This document shows positions 22,003 through 33,016 of a DNA stretch of 64,000 nt, piece after piece. Below the pieces are notes generated by a model. The model saw only the letters and a list, made by a program, of their open reading frames with translations. It was not told the origin of the DNA and did no database searches. The translations under genes and the position numbers were made by a program. The stretch is from Crocodylus rhombifer (taxonomy: Eukaryota; Chordata; Crocodylia; Crocodylidae), in NCBI GenBank assembly GCA_038503035.1, contig JAVSML010021646.1:1-64000 (forward strand). Reading direction: 5' to 3'. Every line of letters starts with the position of its first letter. Position 1 is the stretch's first letter.

Positions 22003-23739
22003 CAACAGATCTGGCCTCCAGAATAAGAGATTTAATTTATATAGATGTACTAAATCAGTAAAGATGAAAAAGCAAATAGTAACCCATATACCTTCATCCA
22101 GGACCTAAGTACCTTTTCAGAACAATGTCTGTAGTATCTTGGGCACAATGTGTTATATGTATGTGTTTTTGCAGTATTTTTTAAAGATAGCTATAAATGT
22201 TTATTTTATTATATTATGGAAGCATTTATGTTTGCCAACCCTCCATTATATTAATGTTTGAAGAGCCCCCTTGAGAGTTTCTAAGCTGCCATTTATGAAA
22301 ATTTTCTCAGTTTTTCTTTCCCATCCCAAACAAAGTGGAGGGTGTTATCTCCAGTATATTCATGCTGAAAACGTGCATTGTGTTAGTATATTGGAGGATG
22401 TTTATTAATAGCTTCAGGCTGCTTTGTATTGTGCAATAATTAATCTACTCTATTTTCATTATAGTTTTATTGTTGTCATTTTTCATAGCTGTATTTAAGA
22501 GCCCTACACACTAAAGATGTATGCATTCTGTGTGTTTTAATAAGCACAAATGTTATGAGAATCAAATAAATCAAGTTCACTTCACTCCATTTCTTACTTC
22601 TGACAGTGGCACTCTACACTTGTTGCCCAAAATAGGGTATATAATTGATCCAGTAAGAGAAATTTTTAACTTGGTGGAGAAGCACATTCTGTTTCTTCAC
22701 AAGGACAGAGTAGGCAGTAATTTTACAAATGCAGATGGATGTGTTCAGTCTCTTAGGGGCTCTTACATACATGCCCTGTAGATTACCTGCAGGCTATTTA
22801 CTGTCTAAAATGGCTCCTCAAAAAAACCAACTGCCTTATATTTTAGACTTGTGATACCCAAAGGACACAATGAAAAGAAACTTAAATCCTGTGATTAATA
22901 TGAATTAATGGACCTAAGAAAGAACAGATTTGATTTGTTTCCAAATGTATTTGTTATCATTTTTACTGAGACATAAAAATGGTCCTTTAGTGTAACTCTA
23001 CATCTTTATTTACATAAACAAATACACAATGTATTCCTAGCATCTAGCAAAAACTTTGTGTTAAGAACGAATGTTGTTAGGTGGTATTTAGCTGTGTGAT
23101 CTCTATCAGAAACTTAATTTCCTAATAATCCCCCTACATAAAGAATCATAGGGAATACCTTCTTCTGATTAGCAAGTATGGAGATGAAAAGTGAGCAAAC
23201 AGCTAAAACTTACACTGTGGTCAGCTTTTTTTCATTGTTTTACTGTGTCCAGTAACTGAAGTCTAACAATTCCTACATTGAGCTTGGAATACGAAAATTT
23301 GGTGAGGGCTGAGAATCTCCATTAACATAGCTGAGTCTTCAAAGCCTTCCTGAGCTTATTGTTCCTTGTAGGTACAGAGTGTGGCTTCACTTTACTTTGT
23401 TCTGAAGAATCGCTCTAAGGGATTGCTATAAGCCCCTTTTGTTTTTCTGTATTCTTCAAAGATTGCAATTTTTCCCCTTCAGGACTGCTGAAGTCACAGC
23501 TTATTTTCTAAGAAATCTTTTGCTGATGGGCCTTGTAAGTAAAGATCCTTAGATACAAAAGCAATAGTTCCACCACTTAAGCTGAATTGGAATAGCTACT
23601 GGCTTTTAGTGTTGATAGCAATGATGTAGTCAGTTCAGTTTTGAGCCATTTAGAGAACACATTATTTATACCCTGATCTAGAAAGGCAGAGATCACTCTG
23701 CCTTTAGGTCAGAGATCACTTTGGGAATTTAAAAGGAAC
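22003..23739. other. AT-rich sequence, nothing recognised
   Basis: No element end was recognised. The 86-codon frame at 22521-22781 resembles nothing known and may be chance. Confidence 0.45.
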
Positions 23740-24819
23740 CAAAGATCTATGCCCCCTCCCCCCTCAGATAAGTCTGTGGGAAGGGGAGAGGGGATGTGAA
23801 AGGGCCATGGGAGTGGCGGGGTAGATTGACTTCCCAGCCCGTTCCCTCCCTCACTGCTGGGGCCTTGATCTGCCCTCACCTCCCATGGCAGTGAGGAGTG
23901 GCAAGCCCTGCAGAGCTGAGGTGAGGTGGGGGACAAAGCCACAAGTGGCTCATCCAGGGGGTGTGGGAAGGGGGAGGCATGCAGCCTGGGAGGGCACGGG
24001 GGGGGTTCATGTCCCCAGATCTGCATGCAAGGTGGGATGGGCTGGGGCCGGTGCAGCACTGGGCCATTCCCAGCCAGGCTGCGCTCAGGCCAGGTGGCTG
24101 CAGCATCACTGGGAGTGGGGCCACAAGGAGGGGCTGTAGCCTCCCCAAGCCCTGCTCCCAGCACTGTCACCATCTGTGCCAAACAGAATGTGGGCCAGGC
24201 CTGGTGGGAACAGCCTGGCATAGCCTTCCAGCATGCAGTTGCAGCTCACCCTCTCCTGTGCCCACCAGCCTCTGGCAGCCACATCCTTGAGGGTGGGGGA
24301 AGAGATTGGGGGAGGGAAAGGCTGCACTGGGCTGTTCCTGCCAGGCTTGTTCCACACTGTGCTCAGTGGCAGCGCTGGGCGCAGAGTTTGGAGGAGCTAT
24401 GCCCCCACATGGCCCCACTCCCAGTGCCACCACTGTAGGCTCCTGGCCTGAGCACAGCCTGGCTGGCAACAGCTTGGCACTTCCCTGGTCCCCGCCCACC
24501 CTGCCCTGTGTGCAAATCTGGGGGCATGCACCCCCCATGCCTTCCCAGGCTGTGTGCCCCCTCCTCCCCATGCCTCCCGGACAAGCCACTCATGGCTCTG
24601 TCCCCTGCCCTGCCTCAGCTATAGCTGTGGTCTGGGTTTTGCACCCTGAACCCTGCCTCACATGCTGCCTTGGCATTTGCCCCTTTCCTCCCCCATGAAC
24701 TGATCTGCTGGGCTTGCAGGCGGTAGCACGCCTGTGCTCAGCCCCCCACAACCCAGGATCAACTTCAAGAGGCTCCGGGATCCACTGGTCAATCCCAATC
24801 AACCAGTTGGTGACCACTG
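23740..24819. mobile_element. GC-rich hAT-like segment, right end recognisable
   Basis: The right end GATCCACTGGTCAATCCC..AACCAGTTGGTGACCACTG, read inward, gives CAGTGGTCACCAACTGGTTG, a form typical of vertebrate hAT repeats. The interior is G/C-rich and shares words with the 17.7-18.6 kb and 52.2-52.6 kb segments, such as GGCTGTAGCCTCCCCAAGCC and CACTCCCAGTGCCACCACTG. The left end was not found. Multiple overlapping frames up to 170 codons are composition artefacts. Confidence 0.45.
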
Positions 24820-24929
24820 TAGTAACTTTGTTGTTAATCTCAGCATTCACAGTCATCATCTTCATTAAGCATCCTCACCTACCCTCCCATCTTGGGCTAA
24901 TTTTTGGGACATGTGCCAGAAAGGTTGGC

Positions 24930-24980
24930 TCCCATTGGACTAGATGACCACCAGAGGTCCCTTCTAGCCCTGCTTTTCAG
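24930..24980 (+). mobile_element. CR1 3'-tail fragment
   Basis: The words ATTGGACTAGATGACC and GAGGTCCCTTCTAGCCCTG match the CR1 3' UTR seen at 31660-31728 and 63360-63410. Only the extreme 3' end is present. Confidence 0.7.
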
Positions 24981-24981
24981 T

Positions 24982-25020
24982 GGGCATATCTACATGTGCA
25001 AATGATGCTAGATGGGTTTA
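24982..25020. mobile_element. Left end of a GGGYRCATCTACAYG-family element
   Basis: GGGCATATCTACATGTG matches the inverted-repeat end of the elements at 1716, 46442 and 60502. A 17-bp hairpin (GGTTTACACCACAGTAA..TTACAGTGGTGTAAACC, 25015-25049) follows at once. The matching right end was not found. Its closeness to the Harbinger transposase remnant suggests, but does not prove, that they belong to one element. Confidence 0.5.
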
Positions 25021-25074
25021 CACCACAGTAAATTACAGTGGTGTAAACCCCTTCATGACAGGGGTGATAGACCA

Positions 25075-25363
25075 CTAGCTGGGTGTCGTGGCAGTCCCAC
25101 CCCTCATCATCATGGAGCCCACCTACCCACTTCTCCCCTGGCTCATGTGGCCCTACACCAGCCAGCTGGTCCCCCACCAGGCAAACTTCAACAGGTGCCT
25201 GGGCCAGACCCATGCACTGATGGAGTGTGCGTTTGGCCACTTGAAGGGACACTGGCACACCTCACCACCTGCCTTGATATCATGGAGGCCAACATCCCCT
25301 GGGTCACTGTCACAGCCTATGTGCAGCATAACATCTGTGAGGCCTGGGGAGCTCTCCTGTGAG
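25075..25363 (+). pseudogene. PIF/Harbinger transposase DDE-domain remnant
   Basis: The plus frame from 25088 reads VPPLIIMEPTYPLLPWLMWPY, then QANFNRCLGQTHALMECAFGHLKGHW, and a neighbouring frame ends IPWVTVTAYVQHNICEAWG. These correspond in order to the conserved end of Harbinger (HARBI1-like, DDE_Tnp_4) transposases: the GDxAYPLLPWLMKPY block, the FNxxLSxAR..VECAFGRLKGRW block with the catalytic Glu, and the IPxVVxACCVLHNICE block. The second catalytic Asp of the GDxAYP motif is replaced (MEPTY), and a frameshift separates the last block. The N-terminal half of the domain is missing. In an intact element this protein cuts and pastes DNA at 3-bp targets. This copy is dead. Confidence 0.8.
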
Positions 25364-26492
25364 GCCTGAGCAAGTGACAGTGATAGCCTACCCACACTGA
25401 GACCCCGAGTGAGTTTGTGATTCAGTAGTGGGGGCCAGGGCACTAGGTGCAAGAGCTACTGTTTGACTACCTCCTCCTGCAAACTCCACTGTCTGCTGCC
25501 TGGATAGCTGGCCCCAGCCCCCAGCCCCAGCCCCATTGAGCATCCCCAGAACCACGCAGTCCTCAGACAGTTTCAGTGGACAGTTTTCAGAAAAGTATTT
25601 TATTTCCCACATTCTAAAATGTTACACATTCTACAGAGGCCTTTAGTGTTGTTGTATATGATTTCCAAGTTGTCTGCGTACCCAAAGATATTGTGCAATC
25701 CCCCTTTAATGTCAGTCACTAATTTGACAACACATTCCAACATCGACTTGAACAAGATCAGGGGAAAGTGTATCACCTTGTTTTAGACCACTTGAAATAT
25801 TGAAGCCATCAGAGAGGTTTCCATCCACTTTAACTCTCCCTTTTAGGTCTGTAAGACATACCTTAATCTTTTTTTTATGTGATTTTAGGGGATGCAGATT
25901 CTACCACTGTATCCCAAAGGTTCTGTTTTCACACGCTGTCATAAGTCTATTTAAAGTCTATAAACAGATAATGATCCTAGTTAGAAGAGTCCTAGACTCT
26001 TCATCATTTTTTTCTGCTGCTGGCTATCAGATTTGCATTATAGATACACTTGTTGCTGATTCTGTTTGTGCCCTCAGTGTTGCACTGAATGATTTGTCTC
26101 TACATGACTACAAACACTTGCTTCTTTGTAATCCAGTGTTTTGCCAGCTGTATTATGCCGCTGTACCATCCATTTAGGTACATACATTATAGAGAGAATA
26201 ATATTATTTCAAAAATATATCCTTCCTGCATTTTTCATTAAGTTTCTTGGTGCATGCAGCTGTCTACTGTACTAATGTCAAAATGGTCTGGCAGTGAAAG
26301 GCTGTCGGTGTGACCCATTTTTCCCTAGCTTGTATTGTACCTTAGCTGAATCTTTGAGTGGCCCTGATCATCTTTGAGTGAACACTCTACAGGAACATTC
26401 TCTGCATCTGTGTTGGAGTCTAGTATGTATCACTACTAAGTGGTAAGCCAATTTGATCTGTCTGTAATGCATATGAGCTTGTCCCGCACTGT
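25364..26492. other. Mixed sequence, nothing recognised
   Basis: No element ends recognised. A 125-codon plus frame at 25800-26177 is Cys/Leu/Phe-rich and AT-biased, and does not resemble a known domain. Confidence 0.4.
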
Positions 26493-26500
26493 GTAATAAC

Positions 26501-27059
26501 CAGGGATCCTGGTTTCCTGTCATAAAAAAAAATCCCCAATTTTCAGATTAAAAACAGTAACCCCAAATCCACATTATTCCATGATTAAAATAAAACACTA
26601 CTAATGTATATAATTTTTCCATGATTTATATGCACACACACACAAAGTAAAAGCTTTGTTATCTGGCATGAGTAGGGTAAGGAGGCTGTTGGTTATCTAA
26701 AACTTCTGGTTACCCGGCCTTGCACACAGCAGCGGCAGTGGTACAGGGTGGTGGATGGTGGCAGCAGCTGCCTCCTTGTGCAAACTCCTCCCTTTGTCCA
26801 GGTAGCCAAGCAGCACCTGTGCAGCTCACAGAGGGGAGCTGCTGCTCCCCTGGCCCTGATCAAGAAATACTTGATGCACATGCCAGGTAATAAAGTATTC
26901 CAGTTAGTAAAATGCTGGTTAACATAGATCTTGTATATATCTTATATATAAATTAGTGGTGTTTTGTTTTGAGCATGGAAAAATGTGGATTTTGGGTTAC
27001 TGTTTGTAATCCAAAAATTGGGGATTTTTTTTTCTTAAGTCCAACAACCAGGCTCCCTG
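26501..27059. mobile_element. Palindromic hAT-like MITE split by a pogo-like MITE
   Basis: The left arm begins CAGGGATCCTGGTTTCC and reaches AAACACTACTAATGTATAT. The right arm resumes near 26940 with AAATTAGTGGTGTTTTG and ends AACCAGGCTCCCTG. The flanks GTAATAAC (26493-26500) and GTAATGAG (27060-27067) match at 6 of 8 positions. About 290 bp in the middle is a different element (26645-26937). The AT-rich centre of the palindrome was therefore a landing site for a TA-targeting transposon. Confidence 0.82.
26645..26937. mobile_element. pogo/Tigger-like MITE nested in a hAT-like MITE
   Basis: AAGTAAAAGCTTTGTTATC followed by TGGCATGAG.AGGGTAAGG matches the left end of 4046-4348, and AAAATGCTGGTTAACAT near 26915 matches its right end. 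The terminal C of the left end and the last few bases of the right end have changed, so the TA duplication is no longer clear. Confidence 0.72.
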
Positions 27060-27089
27060 GTAATGAGTCCAGGCCAGAACCCTGGACTC

Positions 27090-27644
27090 AGCCATTCCTA
27101 ATCAAGAGATCAGGGCAAGACATACCTGGAACAAGTACCACCTGCTGCAAGCCCAGCATCCTGATCCCAGCTTGGCTGAATGAGGCAATCAGGGCAGCCA
27201 ATTTTCTGAAGTAACAAATGGCTCCACCCACTTCAGCTCTTAAAAAGCAAGGCCCAGCCCACAGTCTTCTTATGTAGGCAAATGTGAAAGTATTTCTTGT
27301 TCCTGACCTTCTGTATACTTCGTTGCTGAGCTTCTGGTATGACTCCTGGCTCTGACTCTGGCTTCTAACTAGTAATATCCTTAGCACTCCCAGATTCCAG
27401 TTCCCTGCTTGTGATTCTGGGTTGACCTTTTGCTCTGGCTTCTGATCCTGGTTAACCCTTGACTTACCTTTCTTTGGCTTTGGTTTCTGACACCAGCTTG
27501 TCTGAGTTCAACTATGCCTTATCTAACACCAGCTCCGATACCTGACGCTGCTGGACTCCTGCTCCCTGGAGAACTGGCCTGGACTACACTTGTGCTATGA
27601 GTAATTAACCCCTAGCAAGACTGCCCAGGCCCCAGTGCATAACA
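27090..27644 (+). mobile_element. Gypsy-like solo LTR, left boundary uncertain
   Basis: The segment has a TATA-like CTCTTAAAAAGCAAGG near 27236. It is followed by many short variants of CTTCTGG/CTCTGACTCTGGCTT, the repetitive leader typical of some Ty3/Gypsy LTRs, and ends GTGCATAACA with the canonical CA at 27643-27644. The matching TG start was not identified; it may begin near 27064 or be truncated by the adjacent MITE. No internal retroelement sequence follows, so it would be a solo or broken LTR. Confidence 0.5.
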
Positions 27645-28439
27645 CATGCCTGTTGCCAGGACCATACTTTGTTTTTTTGGATCTTGTAGTAAGTTCACAT
27701 GTCACTCAGGATTAAGTAATACTTTATTGTTCTGTCATCTTTCCTGTTTCATATAGTGAATACCATAATCCTTCAGCAGGGAAAGGAATATTTCATGTTA
27801 TAACTATTTGATGATACTGGACAATGACCTCTAAAAAAGGATGCATGTTGTTGTTGTCATAATGGATGTCACTAGGTTTCTTTAGTGGTACTTAAACAGT
27901 AGAAAAGTTGTCTTGCATGATGCTGCGATAGGTAGACTCATTCAAGAATGTTTTCAACACCTGCTTGCCAGCATAGATGATCTAGACTAATTATGTAGTT
28001 CTAATTGAATTCTGATTTCTAGGCCAGCCAAAGACCTCCAAGCTTCTTCCTGTGAAGAAGCAAGGTTGTCTGCTTATAGTAGTTGCAGATTTAATACTCC
28101 ATTCAACAGTGGCTTATTCCATGATGCTTTGAATGAAGGGCATTATTATTCCACAAAACCTTTGCATTAAAAATTATAGTTGGAGGCAGGTGTGAGTTCC
28201 ATGAATTAAAAACTGATTTGGTCTTATACAACATGGTACCTAAGGTGGGACACTAGCCCCTGTGACAACTGTGAGGGGGCACCAGAATTGTGCCCCCTGA
28301 GGAGTCTTTGCTATGGCAAGTGCAACCCTGTGATGTTGTGCTTGGCCATAGGAGCCAAGCCTATAGTGCCACACCATGCGGCACATCTGGGAGGACAGAG
28401 GGAGTAGAATGACTCAAATGGTGCACTTCCTCTTCCACC
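27645..28439. other. Mixed sequence, nothing recognised
   Basis: AT-rich DNA followed by a GC-richer block at 28230-28440 containing a GGGGGCACCAGAATTGTGCC hairpin word. No known element assigned. Confidence 0.4.
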
Positions 28440-29137
28440 CCTCAAATCCATCAAGCACAAGATTGTAAATGGTAGGGTATTAAGAAGCAACCAGCATGGC
28501 TTTGTCAAGGGTAGATCATGCCTAACAAACCTGGTGTCCTTTTATGACCAGGTAACTCACCAGCTGGACAAGGGATATGAGGTTGACATCATTTACCTAG
28601 ACTTCAGCAAGGCTTTTGATACTGTTTCCCATGAGATTCTTTTAATTCAGCTGGAGGGTACTGGCCTAAACTAGTCTACAGTGAGGTGGGTTGGCAATTA
28701 GCTCAGAGGCCAATCCCAGAGTGTTAGAATCAATTTGATGGCCTCATCCTGGAGGGCCATCTCCAGTGGTGTCCCCCAGGAATCACTGTGTGGGCCCATG
28801 CTCTTTAATATCTTTACCAGTGATTTGGATGAGGGGGTGGAAAGTACAATGATTAAGATTTTAGATGTCACCAAGCTGTAGGGAAATGCGAGCACATCTG
28901 AGGATAGGGTAAGGATCCAGGATGACTTTGATAGAGTGGTCCTATGGGCTGAACGCAATCAAATGAGGTTCAATAGGGACAAGTGCCAGGTTCTTCATCT
29001 GGGTAGGAAGAACCTTCACCATAACTATACGATGGGTGGTGGTCCACTGGCTGGCATTGCATGTGAAAGGCACCTAGGGATGGCAATTGACCAAAAGATG
29101 AATATGAGCCAACAGTGTGATGAAGTCACCAGCAAGG
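28440..29137 (+). mobile_element. CR1 LINE, 5' part of an interrupted copy
   Basis: A 5'-truncated RT region runs from RVLRSNQHGFVKGRSCLTN through [28 protein letters not shown] and FNRDKCQVLHLGRK to MNMSQQCDEVTSK, with several in-frame stops (for example after GTGLN). Motif C is decayed (ILDVTKL instead of FADDTKL). The copy breaks off at 29137 and resumes at 31120, continuing the same protein (TSK|ANRTLVCMS). It is a different, older subfamily from the element inserted into it. Confidence 0.9.
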
Positions 29138-31119
29138 GAGATAGTCCCAAGCCCCCATGGCTCACCAAAAGTATCCGGTAATGTCTCCTAGCTAAAAATA
29201 TGGTGTACATCCAATGGAAGGGAGGGGCCATCACCAGGGAGGACTATACCTCTGTTGCTTGGGGCTGTAGTGGGGCAGTCAGGAAGGCCAAATCAGAGAT
29301 GGAACTGGGACTAACTACCCAGATCAAGGACAACAAGAAGTCCTTTTTTAAATACATAGGGAGTAAAAAGAAGGTACCGGATAATGTGGGGCCTCTGCAG
29401 GACACTCTAGGAAATTTGGTTGTCACACCAGTCAGCAAAGCTAACCTATTTAACAATTTCTTTGCTTCCATTTTCCTGAGCAGGGACTGGGTCATCCCCC
29501 CACCCCCACCCCACCGGGACCCTGGGAGGTGTCTAGGGTCAGCGAAGACCTAGTCAGGAAACTTCTGGAGGGACTGGACATATTTAAATCAGCAGGTCCT
29601 GATGATCTCCACCCCAGAGTGCTGAGGGACTTAGCAGAGGTCATTGCAGGACCCCTGGCATGGCTTTACGAGCACTCGTGGTGCTCTGGCATTGTGCCAG
29701 AGAACTGGAAAAGGGCCAATGTGGTTCCCATTTTCAAAAAATGGAGGAAGGAGGACCCATGAAACTATAGGTCAGTTAGTCTTACCTCGGTTCTGAGTAA
29801 GCTTTTTGAGAGAATTATCATGGCGCATGTCCGCGAAGAGTCAGCAGGGAGATTATGCTTAGGGGCAACCAACATGGGTTCATTAGAGGCAGGTCCTGTC
29901 AGACCAACCTGGTGGCCTTCTATGACCAGGTCACAAAATCCTTAGATACAGGGGTAGCAGTGGACATCGTCTTTGTGGACTTTAGGAAAGCCTTCAGCAC
30001 TGTCTCTGAACCCATTCTCATTAAAAAACTAGGAGACTGTGGCGTCAATACCTACAGTCACATGGGTCACTAGTTGGCTGGAGGGCCGCACCCAGAGAGT
30101 GGTGGTGGATGGGCCCTTTTCGACCTGGATGGATATGGGCAGTAGGGTTCCACAGGGCTCGGTCCTCGGGCCTGCACTGTTCAACATGTTCTTCAGTGAC
30201 TTGGACAAGGGAGTAAAAAGCACCCTGTTCAAATTTGCAGATGACATTAAGATGTGGGAGGAAGTAAGCATGCTAGAAGGGAGGAATAGGCTGCAATCAG
30301 ACCTAGATAGGTTACAGGGGTGGGCAGATGAGAACAGGATGGGTTTCAACACTGACAAGTGCAAGGTACTGCACCTGGGGAGAAAGAACCAGAAGATACC
30401 TATAGGCTGGGTAGGTCCCTTCTCATCAGTGCAGAGGCAGAAAAGGATCTTGGAGTCATAATAAATGTGAAAATGAACATGGGCCGACAGTATGGGGAAG
30501 CGGTCAGGAAGGCCAAATGTACCTTGTCATGCACCCACAGATGTATCTCAAGCAGGTCCAAGGAGGTGATCCTCCCCCTCTATGTAACACTGGTCAGGCT
30601 GCATTTGGAGTACTGTGTCCAGTTCTGGGAACCGCACTTCAGTAGGGATGTGGACTACATGGAGAAGATCCAGAGGAGGTTCCACCCACATGATCAGGGG
30701 TCAGAAGGGCAGGCCCTATGAGGAGAGGCTATGGGACCTGAATCTGTTCAGCCTCCACAAAAGAAGGCTGAGAGATGATCTAGTAGTTTACAAACTAATC
30801 AGGGGGGACCAGCAGGCGTTGGGAGAGTCCCTGTTCCCCCGAGCACTACCAGGAGTGACAAGAAATAAAGGTCACAAGCTGTCAGAGATTAGATTCAGGC
30901 TAGATACCAGGAGGTGCTACTTTACTGTCAGGGCAGCTAGGATCTGGAACTAACTTGCAAGAGAAGTGGTGCTGGCTCCTACCCTCGGGGTCTTTAAAAG
31001 GAGGCTGGATGAACACCTTGCTGGGGTAGTTTGACCCCAGTACTCTTTCCTGCCATGGCAGCAGGTCAGCTTGATGATCTACTCAGGTCTCTTCCGACCC
31101 TACCAACTATGAAACTATG
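29138..31119 (+). mobile_element. CR1 LINE inserted within another CR1
   Basis: A 5'-truncated copy starts near PKPPWLTKSIR, just after the endonuclease region, and runs through the whole RT to a 3' UTR ending CCAACTATGAAACTATGA. RT landmarks are SAGPDDLHPRVLRDL, QHGFIRGRSCQTNL, IVFVDFRKAFSTVS, RVPQGSVLGPALF and FADDIKMWE. At least five frameshifts separate the pieces (29200, 29529, 29855, 30039, 30359 and 30615 frames). The four bases AAGG appear at both junctions (29134-29137 and 31120-31123), read as a short target duplication or microhomology. Confidence 0.92.
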
Positions 31120-31728
31120 AAGGCTAATAGAACTCTGGTGTGTATGAGCCAATGTGTTGCAAACAGATCCAGAGAGGTGCTTCTCCCCATCTATTTGGCA
31201 TTGATGAGGCCACAGCTAGAGTACTGTGTCCAGTTCTGGGTACTACACTTCAGGGAAGATGTGGATAAGCTCAAAAGAGTGCAGAGAAGGGCCACCCATA
31301 TGATTATGGACCCGGAGGACAGGTCTTATGAGGAGAGAATCCAGGAATTGGGTTTGTTCAGTCTGAGCAAGAGAAGACTGAGAGGTGACTTGATAGTTGC
31401 CTACAAGTATGTCAGGGGTGAACACCAAGATCTAATGGAGGAACTCTTCATAAAGGCACCCCCTGGGAGGATGAGGACCAATGGGCACAAGCTAGTTAAG
31501 GAAAAAATTAGGTTAGGCATAAGGAAAAACTTATTTTCCATAAGGTTATCTAGAATCTGGAACATGTTCTCAGCAGAGGTGGTACAGTTGCCATCCTTGG
31601 ATGTGTTCAAGAGGAGGCTAGACAAACACCTCATTGAGCTCATTTGAGCCCAATAACCACCTGCCCATGGCAGGGGACTGGATTTGATGAACTTAAAAGT
31701 CTCTTCTGGTCCTTTGATTCTATGTATG
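31120..31728 (+). mobile_element. CR1 LINE, 3' part of the interrupted copy
   Basis: This continues the copy at 28440-29137. A single open frame covers ANRTLVCMSQCVANRSREVLLPIYLALMRPQLEYCVQFW-type RT C-terminal sequence through RRLDKHLIELI, stopping at about 31647. A CR1 3' UTR follows (CATGGCAGGGGACTGGATTTGATGAACTT..CTTTGATTCTATG) and ends near 31728. Removing the intruding element restores a continuous RT C-terminus. Confidence 0.9.
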
Positions 31729-32755
31729 GAAATTTCAGTGGCAATGGCAACATAAGCCTTTCCTTCCCTTCACCCACATGAGTCTCCCCACCTCACTTCT
31801 ACTACAGTGGTCAGCATACAGCTACAACTGCCCCCTCCCCCCTCCACTCAATGAGCTTGCACTTTCTGTGCTCTTATAGAATAGTTGTATGTATTGCACT
31901 GTTCATAAATTGATCAATATATTTGGTCAGAACAACTAAAAATGTATTCATTTGGCAGAAATGTGCCTCTGTACTTTTGAACCGTGTTGCAGGCCATGAG
32001 ATGCAGGATTTAGTTCCATACTGTACAGAGATTCTGACCTTTGCCAACAGGCAGTATAAACAATGAACATTTTAAATTAGTTGATATCATTTCTCATTCT
32101 TACAAATCTAACATTAGTAACAAAAAATAGGTTATATTTAATTGTATGACTTTTGTGTTGACTGTGTCCTTTAAAGTATCCCTTTTAACTTTTTGTTGGC
32201 TTGTTTTGTGATCCATTTGACGATTTTTTTTCTGTGGCTGTTGGATTTTGTGTTGAATGCAGTATTTAAAATAGAAAATTTGACTAAGGCAGTGCGTAAG
32301 GATTGGCTCTAGGATAAGGGTGTGGGTTGCCATGAGTTGGGCTAAGGGGTAGGATTGCAAGCATCAGGGCATGGCAGTAAGTAGAAGACCCTTGGGCTGG
32401 AAGCAGCATGATATAAAACCATTACTGCTGTCAAGTAAGACTGTTGAGAGTTGGTGTTAAATCCCTAAACTTGAACCTGGGGCTTATTTATTGCTGTCCA
32501 GGGCCTAGCAGAAGGGTTATATATTTAATATTATGTAAATATAATAAGCAAATGTCAATAAAAGTAAACTTGAGTAAAAAATTTGCAGACTTTCAGTTAG
32601 AATAATTTTCTCGGGCTGGCAACCTTACAATCACTCCAAGATCAACATAGCAAAAATTGGAAGATTTTACTTTTGAAAGGCCATGCTTCATCTTGTTGAG
32701 GCAATACATCTCCATCTAAGCCTTTACTTTCTGTTTTTGATTTTATTGCATGTAC
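31729..32755. other. AT-rich sequence, nothing recognised
   Basis: No element ends or conserved frames seen. Confidence 0.45.
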
Positions 32756-32763
32756 ACTTGAAG

Positions 32764-33008
32764 CAGGGTTTGAATTATGAGGGCACTTGGGGGGGGCTAA
32801 GCCCCACCCCATAAGATGTGAGATCCTTCCATAAGGTGCAAGAGGTTCCCCAGCAGCCAGGCATAAACTGCTGTTTAGCATAGGTGAAAAGTGGCCCCTC
32901 CCCTTATTGCTAATGGGTGCTTTTTGCACCCAGGCTCCCTGCCACTTCTTGCTGCTGCTGCCACTGCCTCTGACCCCCCACAAGAGTCAAAGAGTAATTC
33001 GAACCCTG
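32764..33008. mobile_element. hAT-like MITE with 7/8-bp TSD
   Basis: The left end CAGGGTTTGAATTATGAGGG and the right end, read inward CAGGGTTCGAATTACTC, form a short inverted repeat. Flanks ACTTGAAG (32756-32763) and ACTTGAAC (33009-33016) match at 7 of 8. The 245-bp interior is unrelated to the palindromic family. A related but distinct hAT family is inferred. Confidence 0.78.
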
Positions 33009-33016
33009 ACTTGAAC

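Noticed and set aside
22521..22781. 86-codon frame as a possible host exon
   Set aside because: No similarity recognised, no convincing splice context, ordinary length for AT-rich chance frames.
23709..24698. Frames of up to 170 codons on both strands
   Set aside because: Same composition effect in a GC-rich transposon interior; no recognisable protein.
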